This document shows positions 46,361 through 60,685 of a stretch of 64,000 nucleotides of DNA, one piece after another. The DNA lies in NCBI RefSeq assembly GCF_910589235.1, contig NC_060974.1, positions 1,169,001 through 1,233,000 of the forward strand, in the 5' to 3' direction. The first letter of the stretch is position 1. Each line of letters begins with the position of its first letter. A program made the translations under genes and the position numbers. Source of the DNA: Vespa crabro. Taxonomy: Eukaryota > Arthropoda > Insecta > Hymenoptera > Vespidae. Under the pieces are notes generated by a model. That model was given only the letters and a program-made list of their open reading frames with translations, did no database searches and had not been told where the DNA came from.

Positions 46361-49300
46361 AGCTATATGAGAAGATAAAATCGTGAAATCTTTGAAAATA
46401 CTTGCACCAAAGTTTGGAAAATGTTACCAATCGATTCAGATAATTTTATTTCAAAAAATCAAACATATATTTTATATTGGAATCGAAGTTTTTGACATTA
46501 TCTAATATCGTTTATATGATTTGTCGCTCATATACGCGTATCGTAGAAATACGATAAGTTGAAATCTCAAACGATTTCATTGATTTTATATTCCATCGAT
46601 GCAGAAAAAAGAATATAACAAGAATATAACGTCTCTACTATGTGTAAATACGCTTTTTAACAAGAAAATTGTCGAGAAACATAATCGACACATGCGAAAC
46701 ATGCTATATGAGAAGATTAAATCTTGAAATCTATGAAAGTACATGTCACACAGTTTTAAAAATCTTACCAATCTATTGAGAACATTGCATTTAATTCGGT
46801 CAAACATCTATTTTCTATTGGTATCGAAGATTTTTGCATTGCTTCAAATCGAATATACGATTTTTCTCACATATACGCGTATCGTCGAAATACGAATAGT
46901 TAAAATAACATTCAATTTCGTTGTTTTTATATTCGATCGACGCAGAAGAATGGATATAAAAAGAATATAACGTTTATAGTATGTGTAAACTCGTTTTTTA
47001 CAGTGATAATTGCCGAAAAAATATTCATTACTTACAAATTTCTCTATATCGAGAAGATGGCAACGTTAAATCTTTGAAAATACTTGTAACGCAGTTTGAA
47101 AAATGTTACCAATCGATTCAGAACATTGCATTTCAATAGATCAAATATCAATTTTTTAATGGAATCGTACTTCATAACATTGTTTCATATCGTATATACG
47201 ATTTTTTGCACATATTCGTGTATCGTCGAAAAACTGATGGTGAAATTTGTTTCAATTACATTGATTTTACATTATAACGATGCAGAATACGGAATAAAAC
47301 AAGAATATAACATTTCTACTATGCGCAAATATGCGTTTTAACTTGAAAATTGTCGAGAAATGTAATCGCCACATTCGAATTTTAATATATGTGAAGATAA
47401 AGTTTTGAAATCTTTGAAAATACCTGTACCACAATTAAAAAAATGTTACCAATATAATCAGAACTTTGCATTTCATAAGACAAAGCATCTATTTTTAATT
47501 GACCCGAAGATTTTAACATTGTTTCGTATCGTATATACGATATTTCCCTCATATACACGTAACGTCCAAAAACGAAAAGTTGAAATCTCGTTCAATTTCA
47601 TTGATTTTAAATTCAATCGACGTAGAATAAAGAATATTAAAAGAATATAACGTTTTTACCATGACTAAATACGCGTTTTCATATGATAATTTTCGAAAAA
47701 CATAATCGACATACACGAATTTCGTTATATGCGAAGTTAAAATCGTGAAATCTTAAGTAATACTTGTGTCACAGTTTGAAAAATGTTACCAATCGATTCA
47801 GAATATTGCATTCCATTAGATCAAACATCAATTTTATATTGGAATCAAAGTTTTTAACTACGTTTCATATCTTATATACGATTTTTCGTTCATATAAGCG
47901 TATCGTCGAAAAACGAAAAGTTGAAATCTCGTTTAATTTTATTGATTTTATATTCAATCCACGCAGAATAAAGAATATAACAAGAATATAACGTTCTATC
48001 TATGTCCAAATTTGTGTATTCATATGATAATTGTCGAACGACATGTTCGACTTACTTGAATTTCGGTATATGCGAAGTTAAAATCGTGAAATCTTTAATA
48101 AAACTTGTGCCACTGTTTGAAAAATATTAGCAGTCAATTCAGAACATTGCAGTTCATAAGATCAAACATCTATGTTATTCTGGACTCAAAGTTTTTAACT
48201 TTGATTTACATAGTATATACGATTTTTCACTCATATACACGTAACGACGAAAAATGAAAAGTTGAAATCTCGTACAATTTCATTGATTTTATATTCTATC
48301 GATGAAGAATAAAGGATATAACAAAATTAATACGTTTTTACTATGTTCCAATATGCGTTTTCATATGATAAATGTCGAAAAACGTAATCGACATACGCGA
48401 ATTATGGTATATGCGAAGATAAAATCGTGAAATCTTTAATTATACTTATGCCACAGTTTGAAAACTGTTACCAATCGATTGAGAACATTTCATTTCATAA
48501 AATCAAACCTGTATTTTACATTAGAATCAAAGTGTTTAACATCGATTCATATAGCATATTCGATTTTTTCGCTCATATACGCGTATCGATTCAGAACTTG
48601 GCGTTTCATAAGATCAAACATCTATTTTATATTGGAATGAAAGCTTTTAACATTGTTTCGTATCGTATATACAATATTTCCCTTAAATACACGTATCGTC
48701 GAAAAACGAAAAGTTGAAATCTTGTTCAATTTCATTGTTTTTTCATTCAATCGGCGCAGAATAAAGAATATAACAGGAATATAACGTTTTTGGTATGTTT
48801 AAATACGCGCTTTCACATGATAGTTGTTGAAAAACGTAATCGACATACGCAAGTTTCCGTATATGCGAAGATAAAATCGTGTAATCTTTAATAATAAATG
48901 TGCCACATTTTGAAAAATGTTACCAATCGATTCAGAAAATTGCATTTCATAAGATCAAACATCTATTTTAAATTGGAATCAAAGTTTTTAACATTGTTTC
49001 ATATCGTATATAAGATTTTTCGCTCATATACGCGAATCGTCGAAAAATGAATAGTTGAAATCTCGTTCATTTACATTGATTTTATATTCTATCGACGCAG
49101 AATAAAGAATATAACAAGAATATAACGTTTTTACTATGATTAAATACGCGTGTTCATATGATAATTGTCGAAAAACGTAACCGACATACGCGAATTTCGG
49201 TATATGCGAAGATAAAATCGTGTAATCTTTAATAATACTTGTGCCACATTTTGAAAAATGTTACCAATCGATTCAGAAAATTGCATTTCATAAGATCAAA

Positions 49301-52300
49301 CATCTATTTTATATTGGAATCAAAGTTTTTAACATTGTTTCATATCGTATATACGATTTTTCGCTCATATACGCGTATCGTCCAAAGACGAAAAGTTGAA
49401 ATCTCGTTCAATATCATTGATTTTATATTCTATCGATAGAGAATGAAGAATATAAAAATAATATAACGTTTTTACTCTGTGTAAATACGCGTTTTCATAG
49501 GAAAATTGTCGAAAAACCTAATCGACATTCGCGAATTTCAGTATATACGAAGATAAAATCGTGAAATCTTTAAGAATACTTGTGCCAAAGTTTGAAAAAT
49601 GTTACCAATCGATTCAGAAAATTGCATTTCATAAGATCAAACATTTATTTTATATTGTAATCAAAGTTTCTAACATTGCTTCATATCGTATATACGATTT
49701 TTAGCTCATATACGCGTGTCGTCGAAAAACGAAAAGTTGAAATCTCGTTCAATTTCATTGATTTTACATTCCATCGATGCAGAATAAAGAATATAACAAG
49801 ATTAATACGTTTTTACTATGTTTAAATACTCGTGTTCATATGATAATTGTCGAATAACGTAATCGACATACGCGAATTGCGGTATATGCGAAGATAAAAT
49901 CGTATAATCTTTAATAATACTTGTGCCACATTTTGAAAAATGTTACCAATCGTTTGAGAAAATTGCATTTCATAAGATCAGACATCTCTTTTATATTGGA
50001 ATCAAAGTTTATAACATTGTTTCATATCGTATATACGATTTTTCGCACATATACGCGTATCGTCGTAAAACGAAAGTTGAAATCTCGTTCAATTTTATTG
50101 ACTTTATATTCCATCGATGCAGAATAAGGAATATAACAATAATATAACGTTTTTACTATGTTTAAATACGCGTTTTCATATGATAATTGTTGAAAAACCT
50201 AATCGACATACGCGAATTTCAGTATTTATGAAGATGAAATCGTGATATCTTTAATAATACTTGAGCCACATTTTGAAAAATGTTACCAATCGATTGTGAA
50301 AATAGCATTTCGTATGATCAAACATCTATTTTATATTGGAATCAAAGTTTTTAACATTGTTTCATATGGTATATAATATTTTTCGCTCATATACGCGCAT
50401 CGTCGAAAAACCAAGAGTTGAAATCTCGTTTAATTACATTGATTTTATATTCTATCGATGGAGAATAAAGAATATAACAAGAATATAACGTTTTTACTAT
50501 TTTTAAATACGCTTATTCATATGATAATTGCCGAAAAACGTAATCGACATACGCGAATTTCGGAATATGCGAAGATAAAATCGTGTAATCTTTAATAATA
50601 CTTGTGCCACATTTTGAAAAATGTTACCAATCGATTCAGAAAATTGCATTTAATAAGATCAAACATCTATTTTATATTGGAATCAAAGTTTTTAACATTT
50701 TTTCATATCGTATATACGATTTTTCGCTGATATACGCGTATCGTCGAAATACGAAAAGTAGAAATCTCGTTCAATTACATTGATTTTATATTCTGTCGAT
50801 AGAGAATGAAGAATATAACAATAATACATCGTTTTTACTCTGTTTAAATACGCGTTTTCATATGATAATTGTCGAATAACCTAATCGAAATAGTCGAATT
50901 TCAGTATATTCGAAGATGAAATCGTGAAATCTTTAATAATACTTGTGCCACGGTTTGAAAAATGTTACCAATCGATTCAGAACTTTGCATTTCATAAGAT
51001 CACACATCTATTTTATATTGGAATCAAAGTTTTTAACTACGTTTCATATCTTATATACGATTTTTCGTTCATATAAGCGTATCGTCGAAAAACGAAATTT
51101 GAAATCTCGTTTAATTTTATTGATTTTATATTCAATCCACGCAGAATAAAGGGTATAACAAAATTAATACGTTTTTACTATGTTCCAATATGCGTTTTCA
51201 TATGATAAATGTCGAAAAACGTAATCGACATACGCGAATTATGGTATATGCGAAGATAAAATCGTGAAATCTTTAATTATACTTGTGCCACAGTTTGAAA
51301 ACTGTTACCAATCGATTGAGAACATTTCATTTCATAAGATCAAACCTGTATTTTACATTAGAATCAAAGTGTTTAACATCGATTCATATCGCATATTCGA
51401 TTTTTTCGCTCATATACGTGTATCGATTCAGAACTTGGCGTTTCATAAGATCAAACATCTATTTTATATTGGAATGAAAGCTTTTAACATTGTTTCGTAT
51501 CGTATATACGATATTTCCCTTAAATACACGTATCGTCGAAAAACGAAAAGTTGAAATATTGTTCAATTTCATTGTTTTTTCATTCAATCGGCGCAGAATA
51601 AAGAATATAACAGGAATATAACGTTTTTGGTATGTTTAAATACGCGCTTTCACATGATAGTTGTTGAAAAACGTAATCGACATACGCGAGTTTCCGTATA
51701 TGCGAAGATAAAATCGTGTAATCTTTAATAATAAATGTGCCACATTTTGAAAAATGTTACCAATCGATTCAGAAAATTGCATTTCATAAGATCAAACATC
51801 TATTTTATATTGGAATCAAAGTTTTTAACACTGTTTCATATCGTATATACGATTTTTCGTTCATATACGCGTATCGTCCAAAAACGAAAAGTTCAAATCT
51901 CGTACAATTTCATTGATTTTATATTCTATCGATAGAGAATGAAGAATATAACAATAATATAACGTTTTTACTATGTTTTAATACGCGTTTTCATATGATA
52001 ATTGTCGAAAAACGTAATCAACATACGCGAGTTTCTGTATATGCGAAGATAAATCGCGTAATCTTTAATAATACTTGTGCCACATTTTGAAAAATGTTAC
52101 CAATCGATTGAGAAAATTGCATTTCATAAGATAAAACATCTATTTTATATTGGAATCAAAGTTTTTAACATTGTTTTATATCGTATATACGATTTTTCGC
52201 TCATATACGCGTATCGTCCAAAAACGAAAAGTTGAAATCTCGTTCAATTTCATTGATTTTATATTCTATCGATAGAGAATGAAGAATATAACAATAATAT

Positions 52301-55300
52301 AACGTTTTTACTATGTTTAAATACGCGTTTTCATATGATAGTTGTTGAAAAACGTAATCAACATACGCGAGTTTCTGTATATGCGAAGATAAAATCGTGT
52401 AATCTTTAATAATAAATGTGCCACATTTTGAAAAATGTTACCAATCGATTCAGAAAATTGCATTTCATAAGATCAAACATCTATTTTAAATTGGAATCAA
52501 AGATTTTAACATTGTTTCATATCGTATGTACGATTTTTCGCTCACATACGCGCATCGTCGAAATACGAAAAGTTGATATCTCGTTCAATTTCATTGATTT
52601 TATATTCTATCGATGCAGAATAAAGTATATAAAAATAATATAACGTTTTTACTCTGTGTAAATACGCGTTTTCATAGGAAAATTGTCGAAAAACCTAATC
52701 GACATTCGCGAATTTCAGTATATGCGAAGATAAAATCGTGAAATCTTTAAGAATACTTGTGCCAAAGTTTGAAAAATGTTACCAATCGATTCAGAACATT
52801 GCAATTCATAAGATCAAACATCTATTTTATATTGGAATCAAAGTTTATAACATTGTTTCATATCGTATATACGATTTTTCGCACATATACGCGTATCGTC
52901 GTAAAACGAAAGTTGAAATCTCGTTCAATTTTATTGACTTTATATTCCATCGATGCAGAATAAGGAATATAACAATAATATAACGTTTTTACTATGTTTA
53001 AATACGCGTTTTCATATGATAATTGTTGAAAAACCTAATCGACATACGCGAATTTCAGTATTTATGAAGATGAAATCGTGATATCTTTAATAATACTTGT
53101 GCCACATTTTGAAAAATGTTACCAATCGTTTGAGAAAATTGCATTTCATAAGATCAGACATCTCTTTTATATTGGAATCAAAGTTTATAACATTGTTTCA
53201 TATCGTATATACGATTTTTCGCACATATACGCGTATCGTCGTAAAACGAAAGTTGAAATCTCGTTCAATTTTATTGACTTTATATTCCATCGATGCAGAA
53301 TAAAGAATATAACAATAATATAACGTTTTTACTATGTTTAAATACGCGTTTTCATATGATAATTGTTGAAAAACCTAATCGACATACGCGAATTTCAGTA
53401 TTTATGAAGATGAAATCGTGATATCTTTAATAATACTTGAGCCACATTTTGAAAAATGTTACCAATCGATTGTGAAAATTGCATTTCGTATGATCAAACA
53501 TCTATTTTATATTGGAATCAAAGTTTTTAACATTGTTTCATATGGTATATAATATTTTTCGCTCATATACGCGCATCGTCGAAAAACCAAGAGTTGAAAT
53601 CTCGTTTAATTACATTGATTTTATATTCTATCGATGGAGAATAAAGAATATAACAAGAATATAACGTTTTTACTATTTTTAAATACGCTTATTCATATGA
53701 TAATTGCCGAAGAACGTATTCGACATACGCGAATTTCGGAATATGCGAAGATAAAATCGTGTAATCTTTAATAATACTTGTGCCACATTTTGAAAAATGT
53801 TACCAATCGTTTGAGAAAATTGCATTTCATAAGATCAGACATCTCTTTTATATTGGAATCAAAGTTTATAACATTGTTTCATATCGTATATACGATTTTT
53901 CGCACATATACGCGTATCGTCGTAAAACGAAAGTTGAAATCTCGTTCAATTTTATTGACTTTATATTCCATCGATGCAGAATAAGGAATATAACAATAAT
54001 ATAACGTTTTTACTATGTTTAAATACGCGTTTTCATATGATAGTTGTTGAAAAACCTAATCGACATACGCGAATTTCAGTATTTATGAAGATGAAATCGT
54101 GATATCTTTAATAATACTTGAGCCACATTTTGAAAAATGTTACCAATCGATTGTGAAAATTGCATTTCGTATGATCAAACATCTATTTTATATTGGAATC
54201 AAAGTTTTTAACATTGTTTCATATGGTATATAATATTTTTCGCTCATATACGCGCATCGTCGAAAAACCAAGAGTTGAAATCTCATTTAATTACATTGAT
54301 TTTATATTCTATCGATGGAGAATAAAGAATATAACAAGAATATAACGTTTTTACTATTTTTAAATACGCTTATTCATATGATAATTTCCGAAAAACCTAA
54401 TCGACATACGCGAATTTCGGAATATGCGAAGATAAAATCGTGTAATCTTTAATAATACTTGTGCCACATTTTGAAAAATGTTACCAATCGATTCAGAAAA
54501 TTGGATTTAATAAGATCAAACATCTATTTTATATTGGAATCAAAGTTTTTAACATTTTTTCATATCGTATATACGATTTTTCGCTGATATACGCGTATCG
54601 TCGAAATACGAAAAGTAGAAATCTCGTTCAATTACATTGATTTTATATTCTGTCGATAGAGAATGAAGAATATAACAATAATATATCGTTTTTACTCTGT
54701 TTAAATACGCGTTTTCATATGATAATTGTCGAATAACCAAATCGAAATAGTAGAATTTCAGTATATTCGAAGATGAAATCGTGAAATCTTTAATAATACT
54801 TGTGCCACGGTTTGAAAAATGTTACCAATCGATTCAGAACTTTGCATTTCATAAGATCACACATCTATTTTATATTGGAATCAAAGTTTTTAACATTGTT
54901 TCATATCGTATATACGATTTGTCGTTCTTATACGCGTATCGTCGAAAAACGAAAAGTTGAAATCTCGTTCAATTTCATTGATTTAAATTCTATCGATGCA
55001 GAATAAAGAATATAACAAGAATATAACGTTTTTGCTATGTTTAAATAAGTGCTTTCATATGATAGTTGTTGAAAAACGTAATCGACATAGGCGAGTTTCT
55101 GTATATGCGAAGATAAAATCGTGTAATCTTTAATAATACTTGTGCCACATTTTGAAAAATGTTACCAATCGATTCAGAAAAATGCATTTCATAAGATCAA
55201 ACATCTATTTTGTATTGGAATCAAAGTTTTTAACATTGTTTAATATCGTATATACGATTTTTCGCTCATATACGCGCATCGTCGGAAAACGAAAAGTTGA

Positions 55301-57808
55301 AATCTTGTTCAATTACATTGATTTTATATTCTATCGACGCAGAATAAAGAATATAACAAGAATATAACGTTTCTACTATGATTAAATACGCGTGTTCATA
55401 TGATAATTTTCGAAAAACGTAATCGACATCCGCGAATTTCGGTATATGCGAAGATAAAATCGTTTAATCTTCAATAATACATGTGCCACATTTTTAAAAA
55501 TGTTACCAATCGATTCTGAAAATTGCATTTCGTAAGATCAAACATCTATTTTATATTGGAATCAAAGTTTTTAACATTGTTTCATATCGTATATACGATT
55601 TTTCGCACATATACGCGCCTCGTCGAAATACGAAATGTTGAAATCTCGTTCAATTACATTGATTTTATATTCTGTCGATGCAGAATAACAATATAACAAG
55701 AATATAACTTATTTACTATGATTAAATACGCGTGTTCATATGATAATTGTCGAAAAACGTAATCGACATACGCGAATTTCGGTATATGCGAAGATAAGAT
55801 CTTGTAATCTTTAATAATACTTCTGCCACGTTTTGAAAAATATTACCAATCGATTCTGAAAATTGCATTTCATAAGATCAAACATCTATTCTATATTGGA
55901 ATCAAAGTTTTTAACATTGTTTCATATCGTATATACGATTTTTCGCTCATATACGCGCGTTGTCGTAATACGAAAAGTTGAAATCTCGTTCAATTACATT
56001 GATTTTATATTCTGTCGATGCAGAATAACAATATAACAAGAATATAACGTTTTTACTATAATTAAATACGCGTGTTCATATGATAATTGTCGAAAAACGT
56101 AATCGACATACGCGAATTTCGGTATATGCGAAGATAAGATCGTGTAGTCTTTAATAATACTTGTGCCACATTTTGAAAAATGTTACCAATCGATTCTGAA
56201 AATTGCATTTCGTAAGATCAAATATCTATTTTGTAGTGGAATCAAAGTTTTTAACATTGTTTAATATCGTATATACGATTTTTCGCTCATATACGCGCAT
56301 CGTCGATATACGAAAAGTTGTAATCTCGTTCAATTACATTGATTTTATATTCTGTCGATGCAGAATAAGAATATAAAAAGAATATAACGTTTTTACTATG
56401 ATTAAATAATCGTGTTCATATGATAATTTTCGGAAAACGTAATCGACATACGCGAATTTCGGTATATGCGAAGATAAGAACGTGAAATCTATAATAATAC
56501 TTCTGCCACGTTTTGAAAAATATTACCAATCGATTCTGAAAATTGCATTTCATAAGATCAAACATCTATTCTACATTGGAATCAAAGTTTTTAACATTGT
56601 TTCATATCGTATATACGATTTTTCGCACATATACGCGTATCGTCCAAAAACAAAAAGTTGAAATCTCGTACAATTTCATTGATTTTATATTCTATCGATA
56701 GAGAATGAAGAACATAACAACAATATAACGTTTTTACTCTGTTTAAATACGCGTTTTCATATGATAATTGTCGAAAAACGTAATCGGCATACGAGAGTTT
56801 CGGTATATAGGAAGATAAAATCGTGTAGTCTTTAATAATACTTGTGCCACATTTTGAAAAATGTTACCAATCGATTCAGAAAATTGCATTTCATAAGATC
56901 AAACATCTATTTTGTATTGGAATCAAAGTTTTTAACATTGATTAATATCGTATATACGATTTTTCGCTCATATACGCGCAACGTCGGAAAACGAAAAGTT
57001 GAAATCTTGTTCAATTACATTGATTTTATATTCTATCGACGCAAAATAAAGAATATAACAAGAATATAACGTTTTTACTATGATTAAATACGCGTGTTCA
57101 TATGATAATTTTCGAAAAACGTAATCGACATCCGCGAATTTCGGTATAAGCGAAGATAAAATCGTTTAATCTTCAATAATACATGTGCCACATTTTTAAA
57201 AATGTTACCAATCGATTCTGAAAATTGCATTTCGTAAGATCAAACATCTATTTTGTATTGGAATCAAAGTTTTTAACATTGATTAATATCGTATATACGA
57301 TTTTTCGCTCATATACGCGCAACGTCGGGAAACGAAAAGTTGAAATCTTGTTCAATTACATTGATTTTATATTCTATCGACGCAAAATAAAGAATATAAC
57401 AAGAATATAACGTTTTTACTATGATTAAATACGCGTGTTCATATGATAATTTTCGAAAAACGTAATCGACATTCGCGAATTTCGGATTATGCGTAGATAA
57501 AATCGTGAAATCTTTAATAATTCTTGTGCCACAGTTTGGAAAATGTTACCAATCGGTTCAGAACTTTGCATTTCATAGGATTAAACATCAATTTTATATT
57601 GGAATCAAAGTTAAAATCTTTTCTTCATATCGTATATACGATTTCTCGCTCATATACGCGTATCGACGCATAACGAAAAGTTGAAATCTCGTGCAATTTC
57701 ATTGATTTTATATTCTATGGACGCAAAATAAATAATATGACTAGAATATATCGTTTTTACTATTTGTAAATGCACTTTTCAAAATGTTAATTGCCGAAAA
57801 ATGTAATT
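46361..57808 (+). repeat. 341-bp satellite, array II (about 33 monomers, with higher-order repeats)
   Basis: Same family and orientation as array I. The left edge (46361-47700) and right edge (57600-57808) are more diverged than the centre, as expected for array ends that escape homogenisation. The interior contains higher-order repeats: a dimer of about 681 bp occurs at about 49921-50600, 53097-53776 and 53778-54457; a multi-monomer unit around 48120-49000 recurs at 50950-51840 (offset 2837). The 14-bp ATCGTATATACGAT palindrome and the GTGCCACA..TTGAAAAATGT dyad recur in most monomers. Recurrent 60-80-codon frames are repeat by-products. Confidence 0.95.
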
Positions 57809-60633
57809 TATATTAAAGTTAATAACTTTAACAACGACAATAATAATAATAATAATGATAATCTCATTATTATCAATATAACATTGAGCAGAATATAACA
57901 ATATTACATTCAACAAAATAAACATATTGATATCACATTGACAACAATAACCATATTAAAGATATTAATTAATTTAATTTTAAAAAAGATCATAACGATA
58001 ATACGTTATTATTACCGACCATAACGATAATAACTATAAAAATAAATATTACGATAATCAGGATAATAACTACGATTTTGTGATGAACGATAATATTAAC
58101 AATACTAACGATAATATCGAAAGTAATAACGATATTAACAATTAAAACGATATTAAATATAATAATAAGGATAATAACGATTATAATGATAATAATAAAT
58201 AAACGATAATTAATAAAATTACGATAATAACGAAAATTACGATAAAATCGATCAAAACGATATTAATAGCGATAATAATGATAATAACGCTAATACTAAC
58301 GATAATGACGATAATAATTATAGTAGCGTTAACTATAATATAATAATGTTAATAATAATAATAATAAGAATAATATAGATAAAAATAAATACGGTAATAA
58401 AAAATATAACGATAACCGTAATAACAAAGATAATAATGGTTAAAACGATAATAACGGTAATAACGAAAACAACGTTAGTAATTATAATGACTAAAATGAC
58501 GCTAATAATAATAATTACGATAATAAGGTTAATAATAACGATAATAATAATAATAAAGGAAATGATGACAAAAACGAAATAATGATAAAAACGTTAATGA
58601 CGATTTCAACGATAATAACGATTATAAAGATAATATTGATAATTATAAAGATAATAATAATAAGATCGGAAATAATGATACAACCGATAATAACGATAAT
58701 AACGATATTGACGATATTAACAACGATAATAACGATAATAACGAAAACAATATAAATAACGATAATAAAGAAAATTACGATAATAATGATAATATCGATA
58801 ATAGCGATAATAACATTAATAACGATACGAACGAAAGAAATGCTATTTTGGTTAATGACGATAGTAACGGTATTAATAACAACATTATATATAATAACGA
58901 TAATAAAGGAAATACCGATAACAATAGCAAAAGTGATAATAACGACAATAATAATATCAACGATAGTAACGATAACAACGATAATAAAAACGATAATAAC
59001 GATTATAAAGATAATAATAAACATAATTACGGTTATAACGATAATAACGATAATAACGATTATAAGGATAATAACAAAAATAATAATGGTAATAATAAAA
59101 ATAACGATTATAAAGAAAATTACAATAATAATAATAATAACGATAACAACGAATAATAATAAGGATAATAATCATAATAACGATCATAACAATAACTACG
59201 ATAATTAGGATAATACGTTAACAACGATAATAATGAAAATAACTATAATAAAGGTAATAATAATGACAATAATATTAATAACCGACAAGAACGACAAAAA
59301 TGATAATAACGTTAATGACTATAACAATGATAGTAACAATAATAACCACAATATTTATAATAATAAAGATAATAATAATAAAATCGGAAATAACGACAAT
59401 AATGAAAATAAAGTTAAAAACGATAATAACGATAATAAAGTTAATAGCGATAATAACGCTATGGAATATAATAATAACGATAATAACTATAATATGGATA
59501 ATAACGATCCGCAAGATAATAAAGATTATAATAACTTTAATAATAATAACAACGAAAGTAACGGTTCTAACGATAATAATAATGATAAAAACATTAATAA
59601 CGTTAATTACGATAATAATAACAATAAAAATAAAAATAGCGAAGATAATGATAATACCAATGAAAACATTGAATGATAATGATGATAGTAACGTTAATAA
59701 GGAGTATAATAAAAATAATTACAATAATAATAATAATAACGATAACAACGATAATAATTACGATAATAATAATAATAACTATAATAAATGTAACAATAAT
59801 GATAATAATAATAATAACGGAAATAAAGACAAGAGCGATAATAATGATAATAACGTTAATCACAATAACAATGATAGTAACGATAATAACCATAATATTT
59901 ATAATAATAAAAATAATAATAAAATCGGAAATACCAATAATAAAAAAATAACGATAATAAAGCTAATAACGATAATAACGATAGTAACGCTATTGAATAA
60001 AATAATAACGTTATTAATAAAATAACGCTATTGAATTAAATGTAACGTTATTAACGATAATAATATTAGAAAAACAGTAATAACGTTAAATACGATAATA
60101 TTAACGATAAAAATAAAGATAGCGAAAATAAAGATAATAATAATGAAAACAATAATAACGTTAATAACGATAATAATAACGATAATAATAATTGTAATGT
60201 TAATAACGATACTAGCGATAATTGCAATAATAACGATAATAACGAATATAACAATAATAACGATAATTACTATTATTACGTAAATAACGATAAAATAATA
60301 ATAATAATAACGAATATATCGATTTTAAGGATAATAATATAGATAATTATCATAATAACGATAATAACATTAATAACGAAAATAATGTTTATAAAATTAA
60401 TTACGATAATAATAGTGATAATAATAAACATAACGATAATAACGATAAAACGATGAAAATAGTAATAATGTTAATAACGATAATAAAAACAATGATAATA
60501 AGGATAATAATAATAATAACGTTAATAATGATATTAACGGTAATTGCAAGTATAACAACAACAACGGTAATAACGATAGTAAAAACAATAATAATAACGA
60601 AAAGAACGATAATATTAACCTTAATATTAATAA

Positions 60634-60685
<52 letters not shown>

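Noticed and set aside
19636..57808. A CENP-B box in the 68-bp or 341-bp satellite
   Set aside because: Neither monomer contains the TTCG....A..CGGG core at a consistent position. A centromeric role remains possible but is not shown by this motif.
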